From contig NZ_JAGGPM010000023.1 of assembly GCF_018613835.1 (NCBI RefSeq), positions 124,001-188,000 on the forward strand: a stretch of DNA of 64,000 nucleotides, written 5' to 3'. The translations under genes were made by a program, and so were the position numbers. Source of the stretch: Arthrobacter sp. ISL-5 (GTDB taxonomy: Bacteria; Actinomycetota; Actinomycetes; Actinomycetales; Micrococcaceae). Of this stretch, positions 8,282 through 19,192 are shown piece by piece; the stretch's first letter is position 1, and each line of letters starts with the position of its first letter. The notes under the pieces are model-generated. The model made no database searches, had not been told where the DNA came from, and worked only from the letters and a program-made list of their open reading frames with translations.

Positions 8282-9150
8282 GTGAACAGCGCCCCTTCGA
8301 ATTCCGCGGAGTATTCCGCACTGCCGTTGGAAAAGACCTTAAGCCAGGAAAACCGGAAATGGCGCTCCAGCACCTCGCCGGGGACAAAGAACAGGGCCGT
8401 GGCAAGGGCATCGGCCTCCATCGCGGTTCCGGCCATGGCCCAGGTGGCCACGACCGTCCGCACCGGGGCGCCGGTAGTGCCGTCCAGTACATGGTGGAGG
8501 CCGTCACCCCAGGCCCGGCGGTTCGAAGCCGAGGCGCACAGGGCGCCGGTGCCGAGGGGGACCGTGCCGATCGCCTTGCTGGAGTCGTACGGATGCTCGA
8601 GCGCCACTGTCACCGACGGGCTTCCGCTGTTCAGGAGGTCGCCGCTCGCGTCGATGAAGAACTCGGTGACGCCGTGGCCACGCAGCACTTCGGCCAGGAG
8701 GTCCACCAGCTGGCCTTTTCCGGCCGCGCCGATGTCCAGCACGACGGGAGCCTTGGCCGTCACTGAGGTGCCGCGCCATTCCAGGACGTCATCCCAGGCG
8801 GGCGGCGCTGTGGCGGCGCCGTGTGGCCGGAGGGAATAGCCGGGTCCGTACCCCAGCTGTTCCAGGCTGCCACCGATGAGCGGGGTCATGGCGCCGTTGC
8901 TCAGCGCATACAGGATCCGATACACCGAGGCCAGCGCCGTGGCTTCGGCCGGAAACTCGAAATGGCCGGGCCGGGCGGACATGCGGGACACGAGGGAATC
9001 GCCGCGGAACCGCGACCACGTGGAGTCGTATCGCTCCACCTCGGCGAGCACATGACTGCGAGGTGCCGGCCCCAGCGGTTCGGGAGTGGAAATCTCCCAG
9101 CTGGTCCCTATTCCTTCAAAGTTGAAGTTGTGCCAGCCCGGGTGCGGCAT
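8278..9150 (-). CDS. apbE: FAD:protein FMN transferase (ApbE family)
   Basis: 290 residues. ApbE attaches FMN from FAD to Thr/Ser of target proteins. Family motifs are present: LDIGAAGKGQLVD, FIDASGDL, HHVLDGTTGAP and ADALATALFF. The start is placed at 9150 because AAAGGAG lies just upstream; the longer frame adds only an Arg-rich stretch. With either start there is no signal peptide or lipobox, unusual because many ApbE proteins are exported. Its likely substrate is the FMN-binding lipoprotein encoded 55 bases upstream; the reductase gene overlaps its end. Confidence 0.92.
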   Translation of the reverse strand: MPHPGWHNFNFEGIGTSWEISTPEPLGPAPRSHVLAEVERYDSTWSRFRGDSLVSRMSARPGHFEFPAEATALASVYRILYALSNGAMTPLIGGSLEQLGYGPGYSLRPHGAATAPPAWDDVLEWRGTSVTAKAPVVLDIGAAGKGQLVDLLAEVLRGHGVTEFFIDASGDLLNSGSPSVTVALEHPYDSSKAIGTVPLGTGALCASASNRRAWGDGLHHVLDGTTGAPVRTVVATWAMAGTAMEADALATALFFVPGEVLERHFRFSWLKVFSNGSAEYSAEFEGALFT

Positions 9151-9204
9151 GGGTCTCCTTTGCCTGCGGTTCAAGTCCACTCTCCCATGCCGCCCCGCAG
9201 CCGG

Positions 9205-9678
9205 TTACAGTGCCTGGGTCTTGATCTCTTCGACGGCCTGGTTGAAGCCGCCGCTGGTCAGGGATGAACCCGCCACCTTGGAGACCTTGATCTCGTCGAG
9301 GCTCTTGCCCACCACCTGGTCCGCGATTCCGCTCGCGAACTGTCCTTGGAACTTGCGCGTGTTCGGGTTGGACGGGTGCTCGGTGATCTCGACGGCGGAC
9401 ACCGTTCCGTTGGCCACCGTGAGCTGCACACCCACGGTTTCCGTGCCGTTCGGCGATTTGTAGGTGCCGTCGGCACTGTAGGTGCCGTCTTTGTAGCCTG
9501 CGCCGGACGTCGCCAATGCGCTGGAGGACGAGCTCGGTGCCGCCGTGGCCGACGATTCGGAGGTCTGGGTTTCCTGGGCGGCGGGCTGCTGGGCCGAAGG
9601 CGCGCAGCCGGCCACCGTGCCGGCGAGGGACAGGCCGGCTATGCCGGCGAAGACGCTTTTGCGGACGGAAGGCTTCAC
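9205..9678 (-). CDS. FMN-binding domain lipoprotein
   Basis: 157 residues from a GTG at 9678. The N-terminus is a lipoprotein signal with lipobox VAGC (Cys25), then a Ser/Ala/Gln-rich linker to about residue 60, then an FMN_bind domain beginning YKDGTYSADG. The usual flavinylation motif is S-G-A-T-x-T-S; here it reads A-G-S-S-L-T-S, so serine replaces the modified threonine. The protein should sit on the outer face of the membrane carrying covalent FMN and shuttle electrons from the NqrB-like reductase. It is the first gene of the three-gene flavin operon. Confidence 0.88.
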   Translation of the reverse strand: MKPSVRKSVFAGIAGLSLAGTVAGCAPSAQQPAAQETQTSESSATAAPSSSSSALATSGAGYKDGTYSADGTYKSPNGTETVGVQLTVANGTVSAVEITEHPSNPNTRKFQGQFASGIADQVVGKSLDEIKVSKVAGSSLTSGGFNQAVEEIKTQAL

Positions 9679-9838
9679 GGGTGTCTCGTTTCGTTTGTAC
9701 GGGCACTACCGGGTGGATGACGCTCACAATAGGTTAAAGGTTCAAACTGTGAATTTCCCTAGCATTGGCTGTGACGGCGAGGGGGCCGTCGAGGGGGCCT
9801 GGGCCCCTCTGGATTCCGCCACATGGCGGGGCCCCCGG

Positions 9839-9844
9839 TAGGCT
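9839..9844 (+). promoter_or_regulatory. -10 element TAGGCT, leaderless argS operon start
   Basis: The hexamer ends six bases before the GTG start of argS at 9851, so the five-gene argS-thrB mRNA probably starts on that GTG. AGGAG overlaps the gap but is too close to serve as a normal ribosome binding site. Confidence 0.55.
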
Positions 9845-9850
9845 AGGAGT

Positions 9851-11500
9851 GTGACTCCCGAAGAACTCTCCCTCGCCATATCCTCCTGCCTGAAGGACGC
9901 CGTTGCAGCCGGCGACATCGCCCTTTCCGAGTCGGCGGTTCCCGACGCCGTCCTGGTGGAGCGACCCAAGAACAGGGAGCACGGCGACTGGGCAACGAAC
10001 ATCGCCCTGCAGTTGGCCAAGAAGGCGGGTACCAACCCGCGGGAGTTCGCCACCATCCTCAGTACGCGGCTCAAGGAGATCTACGGCGTCACGGCCGTAG
10101 ACATAGCCGGTCCGGGCTTCCTTAACATCACCGTGGACGCGGCAGCAGCCGGGACGCTCGCCAAAGCCATCGTGGAGGCCGGCCCGGAGTACGGCACCAA
10201 CTCCGCGCTCGCAGGCCACACGGTCAACATGGAGTTCGTCTCCGCCAACCCCACCGGGCCCTTGCACATCGGGCACACCCGCTGGGCGGCTCTGGGTGAT
10301 TCGATCGCCCGCGTGCTGCGCGCCTCCGGTGCGCAGGTCACGGCCGAGTACTACATCAACGACGCCGGCACCCAGATGAACGTGTTCGCCAACTCCGTCC
10401 TGGCGCGCCTCCACGGCCGGGACGTGCCCGAGGGCGGCTACCCGGGCGAGTACATCCGCGACCTCGGCCATGAGGTACTGACCCGGCACCCGGACATCCG
10501 TGAACTGACGGACGTTGCGGCCCTCCCGGTTATCCGGGCGGCGGCCTACCAGGCCCAGCTGAAGGACATCCAGGACACCTTGGCGGACTTCGGCGTTTCC
10601 TTCGACGTGTTCTTCTCCGAGCAGGAACTGCACGACGCCGGCGCAATCGAGAGCGCCGTCGCCCGCCTGCGCGAGCAGGGCCACGTGTTCGACGACGGCG
10701 GTGCCGTCTGGCTGCGCACCACGGACTTCGGCGATGACAAGGACCGCGTGATGATCCGCGCGAACGGCGAACCCACCTACTTCGCCGCGGACGCCGCCTA
10801 CTACCTGTCCAAGAAGGACCGGGGCTACACCGAAAAGATCTACCTGCTGGGTGCCGACCACCACGGCTACATCCACCGGCTCAAGGCCATCGCCGCCGCC
10901 GCGGGGGATGACCCCGAGGTCAACATCGAGGTGCTGATCGGCCAGCTCGTTTCGGTGAACGGCGCCAAGCTTTCCAAGCGCGCTGGCAACATCATCGAGC
11001 TCAAGGACCTGATCTCCTGGCTGGGCAAGGACGCCGTGCGCTACTCCCTGGCCCGCTTCCCGGCCGATTCGCCCCTCACCCTGGACCCGGAGCTGCTCAA
11101 GAAGCACTCAAACGAGAACCCGGTCTTCTACGTGCAGTACGCCCACGCCCGCTCCCGCGGCACCGCCCGCAACGCCGTGGCCGCCGGCGTGGACCGCAGC
11201 GCCTTCGACGCCTCGCTCCTGCACCACCCGACGGAAAATGAGCTGCTGTCCTACCTCGGCAGCTACCCGTCCATCGTGGCCAAGGCCGCGGAACTCCGCG
11301 AACCCCACCGGGTGGCCCGCCACCTTGAGGTCATCGCCGGGGCCTACCACCGGTGGTACGACGCCTGCCGCGTTGCCCCGCTGGGCGACGAGGCCGTCAC
11401 CGACCTCAACCGCACCCGCCTGTGGCTCAACGACGCCACGAGCCAGGTGCTCGCCAACGGCCTGGACCTGCTTGGCGTTTCCGCGCCGGAACGGATGTGA
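9851..11500 (+). CDS. argS: Arginyl-tRNA synthetase
   Basis: 549 residues, class I synthetase charging tRNA-Arg. The HIGH motif is PLHIGHTR (residues 137-144) and the KMSKR-equivalent is AKLSKRAGN (near residue 375). The N-terminal Add1 domain and the C-terminal DALR anticodon-binding domain (ending in LANGLDLLGVSAPERM) are intact and of normal length. It is the first gene of a run with lysA-hom-thrC-thrB; lysA begins six bases after the stop. The argS-lysA pairing is conserved in actinobacteria, including corynebacteria, where expression responds to lysine and arginine. Confidence 0.98.
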   Translation: MTPEELSLAISSCLKDAVAAGDIALSESAVPDAVLVERPKNREHGDWATNIALQLAKKAGTNPREFATILSTRLKEIYGVTAVDIAGPGFLNITVDAAAAGTLAKAIVEAGPEYGTNSALAGHTVNMEFVSANPTGPLHIGHTRWAALGDSIARVLRASGAQVTAEYYINDAGTQMNVFANSVLARLHGRDVPEGGYPGEYIRDLGHEVLTRHPDIRELTDVAALPVIRAAAYQAQLKDIQDTLADFGVSFDVFFSEQELHDAGAIESAVARLREQGHVFDDGGAVWLRTTDFGDDKDRVMIRANGEPTYFAADAAYYLSKKDRGYTEKIYLLGADHHGYIHRLKAIAAAAGDDPEVNIEVLIGQLVSVNGAKLSKRAGNIIELKDLISWLGKDAVRYSLARFPADSPLTLDPELLKKHSNENPVFYVQYAHARSRGTARNAVAAGVDRSAFDASLLHHPTENELLSYLGSYPSIVAKAAELREPHRVARHLEVIAGAYHRWYDACRVAPLGDEAVTDLNRTRLWLNDATSQVLANGLDLLGVSAPERM

Positions 11501-11505
11501 ACTGA

Positions 11506-12981
11506 ATGACCGCGCATGCATTGAACCAGTCCTCGCCGCTCGCCCCGGACTGGCTCGCGGTGCCGGCTGACCTGAACGCCCTGCACCCGCCCATGTGGGC
11601 TGCCGGAGTGGAGCGGAACGACGACGGCGAACTGGCCCTCGACGGCATTCCGGTCAGCGCGCTGAAGGAACAGTTCGGCACGCCGCTGTTCGTCATGAGC
11701 GAGTCCGACTTCCGGGCCCGCGCACGCTCCTTCAAGGATGCCTTCGACGAGGCCTTTGCCGACATCTGCGGGGGAGTGGACGTCTACTACGCCGGCAAAT
11801 CCTTCCTCTGCACGGCCGTGGCCACGTGGGTGGCTGAGGAAGGCCTGCGGCTCGACACCTGTTCCGGCGGTGAACTGGCCGTGGCTGCCCGCGCCGGCAT
11901 CGACGGCGCCAACCTCGGCCTGCACGGCAACAACAAGTCCGATGCCGAGATCTCCCGGGCCCTGGACATGAGGCTCGGCCGCATCGTGGTGGACAGCCTG
12001 GACGAGCTGGAACGTGTGGCCAAAATCGCCTCCGGCCGGGGCGAGACCGCCAAGGTCATGCTGCGGCTGACTCCCGGAGTGCACGCCCACACCCACGAGT
12101 TCATCGCCACCGCCCATGAAGACCAGAAGTTCGGCCTGTCCATGGCAGAGGACTCCACGGAGCAGTCAGGGCTGTCGGCGGCCGAGGAGGCTGTGGCCGC
12201 GGCCACGAGCTATCCCGGCATCGAACTGCTGGGACTGCACTGCCACATCGGCTCGCAGATCTTCGAACCCGACGGCTTTGCCCTTGCGGCCGAGAAACTC
12301 CTGGGCTTCCTCGCCGAGATGCAGGTGAAGTACTCGATCCAGCTCCCAGAGCTCGATCTCGGCGGCGGCTACGGCATCGCCTACACTCCGGTGGACACGC
12401 CCCGCCCGGCAGCCGAAATCGCGCAGGCGATGGCCGCCGTCGTCCGCTCAAAATGCGCTGAGCTGGGCATTTCCGCACCGCGGATCTCCATCGAACCGGG
12501 CCGGGCGATCGTGGGCACCAGCACCTTCACGCTGTACGAGGTGGGCACCCTGAAGACCGTCCGCGTCGACGCTCCCGCCAACGGTGACGCGGAATCCGCG
12601 GGGGAAAACGTTACGCACCCGCGCCGCTATGTGTCGGTGGACGGGGGCATGAGCGACAACGCCCGTCCGGTGCTGTACGACGCGGATTATTCTGCGATTC
12701 TGGCCTCAAGGACCTCCGCAGCGGCTCCGCAGCTGTCCCGCGTAGTGGGCAAACATTGCGAGAGCGGCGACATAGTTGTTAGAGATGTATATCTGCCCGA
12801 GGACGTGGCAGCCGGTGATCTGCTCGCTGTACCGGGTACCGGCGCCTACTGCTGGGCCCTGTCAAGCAACTACAACTATCTGGCCCGGCCGGGCGTTGTC
12901 GCTGTGCGCGATGGATCCGTCCGGCTGATTGTCCGCGGGGAAACCGAAGAAGATTTGCTGAACCGCGACATGGGAGTCTGA
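11506..12981 (+). CDS. lysA: Diaminopimelate decarboxylase
   Basis: 491 residues. A PLP-dependent fold type III (alanine racemase-like) enzyme converting meso-diaminopimelate to L-lysine, the last step of lysine synthesis. The Schiff-base lysine is in VYYAGKSF (near residue 98); HIGSQ, GGGYGI and the EPGRAIVG phosphate-binding segment are present, as is the C-terminal CESGD active-site motif near VVGKHCESGDI. Length is slightly above the typical 420-460 because of the N-terminal extension. Stop and the hom ATG are directly abutted (TGA then ATG), implying translational coupling. Confidence 0.97.
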   Translation: MTAHALNQSSPLAPDWLAVPADLNALHPPMWAAGVERNDDGELALDGIPVSALKEQFGTPLFVMSESDFRARARSFKDAFDEAFADICGGVDVYYAGKSFLCTAVATWVAEEGLRLDTCSGGELAVAARAGIDGANLGLHGNNKSDAEISRALDMRLGRIVVDSLDELERVAKIASGRGETAKVMLRLTPGVHAHTHEFIATAHEDQKFGLSMAEDSTEQSGLSAAEEAVAAATSYPGIELLGLHCHIGSQIFEPDGFALAAEKLLGFLAEMQVKYSIQLPELDLGGGYGIAYTPVDTPRPAAEIAQAMAAVVRSKCAELGISAPRISIEPGRAIVGTSTFTLYEVGTLKTVRVDAPANGDAESAGENVTHPRRYVSVDGGMSDNARPVLYDADYSAILASRTSAAAPQLSRVVGKHCESGDIVVRDVYLPEDVAAGDLLAVPGTGAYCWALSSNYNYLARPGVVAVRDGSVRLIVRGETEEDLLNRDMGV

Positions 12982-14298
12982 ATGACTGAATTGCGAACCC
13001 TGAAAGTAGCCCTGCTGGGCTGTGGCAACGTTGGGGCCCAGGTCGCGCGGATTCTCATTGACGACGCTGAGAACCTGGCGCCCCGGACCGGCGCCCACCT
13101 GCAGCTCACCGGCATCGCCGTGCGCAACCTGGACACCAAACGTGACGTGGAGCTCCCGCGCGAGCTGTTCACCACCGATGCCGAAACCCTGGTCAAGGAC
13201 GCCGACCTGGTCATCGAGTTGATGGGCGGCATCGAACCTGCCCGCACCCTGATCCTCGCCGCCATCCGGAACGGCGCCAGCGTGGTCACCGGGAACAAGG
13301 CCCTGCTGGCCCAGGACGGCCCCACGCTCTACGAAGCGGCGGACAAAGCGGGCGTACAGCTGTCCTACGAAGCAGCCGTGGCCGGCGCCATCCCCATCCT
13401 GCGGCCCATCCGCGACAGCCTGTCCGGCGACCGCATCACCCGCGTGCTCGGCATCGTCAACGGCACCACCAACTTCATCCTGGACCAGATGGACACCACG
13501 GGCGCCCAGTTCGCCGATGCCCTCGCGGAGGCCCAGCGGCTCGGCTATGCCGAAGCTGACCCCACGGCCGACGTCGGCGGCCTTGACGCCGCCGCCAAGG
13601 CCGCCATCCTCGCGTCGCTTTCCTTCCACACCCGGTTCGACCTCGAGAACGTCCACTGCGAAGGCATCACGGGAGTCAGCGCCGCAGACATCGCCGCCGC
13701 CAAGGACGCCGGGTTCGTCATCAAGCTGCTGGCCATCGCAGAGAAACTGACCGCTGCCGACGGAAGCGACGGTGTCTCCGTCCGCGTGCACCCAACCCTG
13801 CTGCCGCGCGAGCACCCGCTGGCCGCCGTGCACGGCGCGTTCAACGCCGTCTTCGTCGAAGCCGAGAACGCCGGAGAGCTGATGTTCTACGGCCAGGGAG
13901 CCGGCGGCACTCCGACGGCGTCGGCCGTGGTGGGCGACCTTGTCTCCGCCGCCCGCCGGATTGTCCTCGGCGGACCGGCGCAGGTCGAAACGACCAATGG
14001 CCAGGTTCCCGCGCTGCCGATCGACGCCGTCAACACGAGCTACTACATCGGCCTGGACGTCGCCGACCAGCCCGGTGTCCTGGCAAAGATCGCCCAGCTC
14101 TTCGCGGAGCACGGCGTGTCCATCGAGATCATGCGCCAGACCATCCACCGTGACGCCGACTCCAACGTGGAATCGGCCGAACTGCGGATCGTCACGCACC
14201 GCGCAACCGAAGCTGCACTGGCAGCAACCGTCGAGGCCGTCAAGGGCCTTGACGTCATCAATTCCGTTACATCCGTACTGCGGGTAGAAGGAGTCTAA
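12982..14298 (+). CDS. hom: Homoserine dehydrogenase
   Basis: 438 residues. Reduces aspartate semialdehyde to homoserine, the branch point for threonine and methionine. The N-terminal Rossmann motif is LLGCGNVGAQVA; catalytic-domain signatures include VVTGNKALLA, the NGTTNFIL segment and ADPTADVGGLDAAAKAAILASL. The C-terminal ACT domain (about residues 352-430, DQPGVLAKIAQLFAEHGVSIEIM) is the usual site of threonine feedback inhibition. It is a monofunctional enzyme without a fused aspartokinase. thrC starts at the next base after the stop. Confidence 0.98.
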   Translation: MTELRTLKVALLGCGNVGAQVARILIDDAENLAPRTGAHLQLTGIAVRNLDTKRDVELPRELFTTDAETLVKDADLVIELMGGIEPARTLILAAIRNGASVVTGNKALLAQDGPTLYEAADKAGVQLSYEAAVAGAIPILRPIRDSLSGDRITRVLGIVNGTTNFILDQMDTTGAQFADALAEAQRLGYAEADPTADVGGLDAAAKAAILASLSFHTRFDLENVHCEGITGVSAADIAAAKDAGFVIKLLAIAEKLTAADGSDGVSVRVHPTLLPREHPLAAVHGAFNAVFVEAENAGELMFYGQGAGGTPTASAVVGDLVSAARRIVLGGPAQVETTNGQVPALPIDAVNTSYYIGLDVADQPGVLAKIAQLFAEHGVSIEIMRQTIHRDADSNVESAELRIVTHRATEAALAATVEAVKGLDVINSVTSVLRVEGV

Positions 14299-15405
14299 GT
14301 GGCTCACCAATGGCGCGGTGTCATCCGCGAATACGCTGATCGTTTGCCCGTAACGGAATCCACCAAGGTCATCACCCTCGGTGAGGGCGGCACGCCGCTG
14401 GTCCACGCGCAGAAGCTGTCCGAGCTGACCGGCTCAGAGGTGTACCTCAAGGTGGAGGGCATGAACCCCACCGGATCCTTCAAGGACCGCGGCATGACCA
14501 TGGCCATGACCGCCGCAGTGGCGTCAGGTGCCAAGGCCGTGGTGTGCGCCTCCACCGGAAACACCTCGGCCTCGGCCGCGGCCTACGCCACCGCAGCCGG
14601 CCTGAAGTGCGCCGTGCTGGTGCCAGAGGGCAAGATCTCCATGGGCAAGCTCAGCCAGGCGATCGCGCACGGAGCCACCCTGCTGCAGGTGGACGGCAAC
14701 TTCGACAACTGCCTGGACATCGCCCGCAAGCTGGGAGAGTCCTACCCGGTCTTCCTGGTGAACTCCGTCAACCCGGCCCGCATCCAGGGCCAGAAGACGG
14801 GCGCCTTCGAAATCGTGGACGCCCTTGGCGACGCCCCGGACATCCACGTGCTGCCCGTGGGCAACGCAGGAAACATCACGGCGTACTGGAAGGGCTACAA
14901 GGAGTACTCCGCGCCGTTCGAGTCGGAGACTGCCGGTACCCTTCCCGCTGTTTCCACCAGGACCCCCCAGATGTGGGGATTCCAGGCCGCCGGTGCCGCA
15001 CCGTTTGTGGCCGGCCACCCCATCACCGAGCCGGACACCATCGCCACGGCCATCCGAATCGGCAATCCTGCGTCGTGGGACGGCGCCATCGCGGCCCGCG
15101 ATGAATCCGGCGGCTTTATCGATGCCGTGACGGACGACGAGATCCTTGCCGCGCACCGCTGGCTGTCCGCCAAGGAGGGCGTCTTCGTGGAGCCCGGCTC
15201 CGCCGCCGGCGTGGCGGGCCTGCTGAAGAAGCACGCTGCGGGCGAGGTGCCCTCCGGCAAGACCATTGTCATCACCGTCACCGGCCACGGGCTGAAGGAC
15301 CCCCAGTGGGCGCTGCGGACCGAAGACGGCAGTGACGTGCAGCCGGTCAAGGTGTCCAACGACGTCGTCACGGTTGCCGCCGAACTGGGACTGGAAGACA
15401 AATAG
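14299..15405 (+). CDS. thrC: Threonine synthase
   Basis: 368 residues from a GTG directly after the hom stop. PLP enzyme (fold type II) converting O-phosphohomoserine to threonine. The PLP lysine is in [11 protein letters not shown] (near residue 58); [13 protein letters not shown] and [14 protein letters not shown] bind substrate and cofactor phosphate. It is the short, non-fungal class I-like form usual in actinobacteria. Position between hom and thrB completes the threonine branch. Confidence 0.98.
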   Translation: MAHQWRGVIREYADRLPVTESTKVITLGEGGTPLVHAQKLSELTGSEVYLKVEGMNPTGSFKDRGMTMAMTAAVASGAKAVVCASTGNTSASAAAYATAAGLKCAVLVPEGKISMGKLSQAIAHGATLLQVDGNFDNCLDIARKLGESYPVFLVNSVNPARIQGQKTGAFEIVDALGDAPDIHVLPVGNAGNITAYWKGYKEYSAPFESETAGTLPAVSTRTPQMWGFQAAGAAPFVAGHPITEPDTIATAIRIGNPASWDGAIAARDESGGFIDAVTDDEILAAHRWLSAKEGVFVEPGSAAGVAGLLKKHAAGEVPSGKTIVITVTGHGLKDPQWALRTEDGSDVQPVKVSNDVVTVAAELGLEDK

Positions 15406-15407
15406 CC

Positions 15408-16394
15408 TTGGAAACCATGCTCACAGTCCCGGCCGAGTCTGCCGCCGACGCGCCGGCAGTCCCGGCCGGGCAGCTGGTGACCGTACAGGTTCCGGCCACC
15501 AGCGCCAACCTGGGCCCCGGGTACGACAGCCTGGGACTGGCCCTGTCGCTGCACGACACCCTTACGGTGGAAACGCTGGCCGGCGGCCAGCTTGAGTTCG
15601 AACTCAGCGGCGAAGGCGCGGAAACGCTGCCCCGCGACGCGAGCCACCTTGTGGTCAAGGCCATCACCGAGGCCCTGCATCGCCTGGGGTACCGGCATGA
15701 CGGCCTCAGGATCACTGCAGACAACGTCAACCCGCACGGCCGCGGCCTGGGTTCCTCGGCGTCTGCCGTCGTAGCAGCGGTCACCGCAGCGAATGCGTTG
15801 GTTCCGGAGCAGTCGCGCCGCGGCAAGGACTGGATCCTGCAACTCACCAGTGAGATGGAGGGCCACCCGGACAACGTCGCTCCCGCCATCTACGGCGGCC
15901 TGGCACTGTCCTGGCAGGACAGTGACCAGTACAGCAGCACGTGCGCCACGGTGGACGAAGCAGTCATTCCGATCGTCGCCGTTCCGGACTATGAACTGTC
16001 CACGGAAGCAGCGCGCGCGTTGCTTCCGGCGTCGATCGGTCACCACGCCGCCGCCATGAATGCCGGCCGGGCGGCGCTGCTGATTCATGCGCTGACGCAA
16101 AAGCCGGAATTCCTGCTCGCCGGCACCGAAGATTACCTCCACCAGAGCTACCGCGCGGAGGCCATGCGGCCCAGTGCTGCCCTGATCAAGGCCCTGCGCG
16201 GGGCAGGGCACGCAGCCGTTGTTTCCGGGGCGGGACCCACCGTCCTGGCCCTGGCGAACGGCGAAGCGGAGGCCGCGGCCGTCCTGGAGTTCATCGCCGC
16301 GTTTACCGCCGCGAACACGCCGGACATCAACTGGCGTGTGATGAAGCTGGCAGTGGACGTTGAAGGTGCTAAAGTGGGAGTGCACCGGCGGTAA
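15408..16394 (+). CDS. thrB: Homoserine kinase
   Basis: About 328 residues, GHMP-family kinase phosphorylating homoserine. The ATP-binding motif is NPHGRGLGSSASAV, with the N-terminal VQVPATSANLGPGYDSLGLAL and the C-terminal GAGPTVLALA glycine loop intact. The start may be TTG 15408, two bases after the thrC stop, or ATG 15417; GGAAGAC upstream favours the first, and TTGGAAACC ahead of the ATG is compatible with the second. Last gene of the argS-thrB run; about 400 bases separate it from rho. Confidence 0.96.
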   Translation: METMLTVPAESAADAPAVPAGQLVTVQVPATSANLGPGYDSLGLALSLHDTLTVETLAGGQLEFELSGEGAETLPRDASHLVVKAITEALHRLGYRHDGLRITADNVNPHGRGLGSSASAVVAAVTAANALVPEQSRRGKDWILQLTSEMEGHPDNVAPAIYGGLALSWQDSDQYSSTCATVDEAVIPIVAVPDYELSTEAARALLPASIGHHAAAMNAGRAALLIHALTQKPEFLLAGTEDYLHQSYRAEAMRPSAALIKALRGAGHAAVVSGAGPTVLALANGEAEAAAVLEFIAAFTAANTPDINWRVMKLAVDVEGAKVGVHRR

Positions 16395-16795
16395 CCCCGC
16401 AGTCAGTCAACGCAGTTTATGCAGTTAGACGGCGACTCTGTAGTCGAGAGGCCCTGCAGTCAAGAGACCGTGCAGTCAAAGACCCTGAAATTGGCCATGT
16501 TGCCTATCTGGTCCGCAACTGTTTCGATCTGCTGTTGCTTCGATCTCTTATTGCGCAATATTTTCGGTGCCGCCTGCTTGGCCTGACGCAGGAACTTACA
16601 GAAACCTTCTGTTCCCTGAATGGTCAGTCCGCCGCTCCTCCATTATTCGGAGCGTTGAAGGTGATCAGTATCCGGCCCTGCCGCGAATTCCATCCGGCAA
16701 GGCCGAAATCACGGCTGCAGATCTGAACTGCAGCCCAGATCAAATCATCGCGTCCAGCTCCTAGTCTGGACGCCGTCGAGGGGGAAGGATCCTTC
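16395..16795 (+). other. 400-base gap between thrB and rho with short direct repeats
   Basis: No credible gene. The first 90 bases hold repeated GCAGT-containing words: TGCAGTCAAGAGACC (16455-16469) is followed by TGCAGTCAAAGACC (16471-16484), with looser copies at about 16399-16420. The second half is richer in A and T than its surroundings. It probably holds the rho promoter and leader. No recognised riboswitch. Confidence 0.5.
16750..16773 (+). promoter_or_regulatory. Stem-loop just upstream of rho start
   Basis: GCGTCCAG (16750-16757) and CTGGACGC (16766-16773) form a perfect 8-bp stem around an 8-base loop, ending eight bases before the GGGGAAGGAT ribosome-binding region of rho. Its loop and right arm contain TAGTCT (16762-16767), which could instead be a -10 element giving a leader of about 22 bases. 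Either reading implies control close to the start codon; the sequence does not decide between them. Confidence 0.4.
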
Positions 16796-18913
<2,118 letters not shown>

Positions 18914-18954
18914 CGTTGCGTAACCGCTAGTTCAAGGCGGTTCCGCGCGCTGCC

Positions 18955-19071
18955 GCCGCACGGATTTTTCCGCCCCCGCCCCTCCGCCGGGTGGCTTCCG
19001 ATCTACGATCGCAAGCCACCCGGCTCCGGCAGGCCCGATGCCACTCCCAGGGCGGAAAAAATCCGTGCGGC
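18955..19071. repeat. Nested palindromic element, 117 bases
   Basis: Outer arms 18955-18975 and 19050-19071 (21 and 22 bases) match perfectly except for one extra A. Inside, 18986-18997 and 19013-19024 form a second perfect 12-bp stem with a 15-base loop. The whole could fold as a two-tier hairpin or cruciform. It lies just after rho, where actinobacterial relatives such as M. tuberculosis carry rpmE. It may act as terminator between rho and prfA, but its size and symmetry also suit a MITE- or REP-like repeat. No clear target-site duplication is visible. Confidence 0.75.
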
Positions 19072-19157
19072 TCTGTTCGTTAACTCGCCTTTGGCGGTTT
19101 GGGCCGGCAAAAATACCCGACGGCGGTCGCCCCGTCACCTACCGCTGTGAGCATCAC

Positions 19158-19163
19158 TAAACT
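19158..19163 (+). promoter_or_regulatory. -10 element TAAACT upstream of prfA
   Basis: The hexamer would place the RNA start near 19170, giving a leader of about 23 bases that includes the GAAAGG ribosome binding site before the ATG at 19193. TTATAC at 19163-19168 is an alternative. The -35 region is weak. Confidence 0.4.
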
Positions 19164-19192
19164 TATACACACAGCGTTGAAAGGTTTTGAAA

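Noticed and set aside
9734..11107. 457-residue open frame on the minus strand
   Set aside because: Antisense to argS, rich in Gly/Val/His as expected from reversed coding sequence; argS itself is certain.
12862..14406. 514-residue open frame on the minus strand
   Set aside because: Antisense to hom and its flanks; no motif and no start signal.
13000..16394. Threonine or lysine riboswitch/attenuator
   Set aside because: Genes of the operon are abutted with no leader, and argS appears leaderless, leaving no space for one.
18932..19138. 68-residue open frame between rho and prfA
   Set aside because: Made almost wholly of the nested palindrome, and not an L31 protein as might be expected at this locus.
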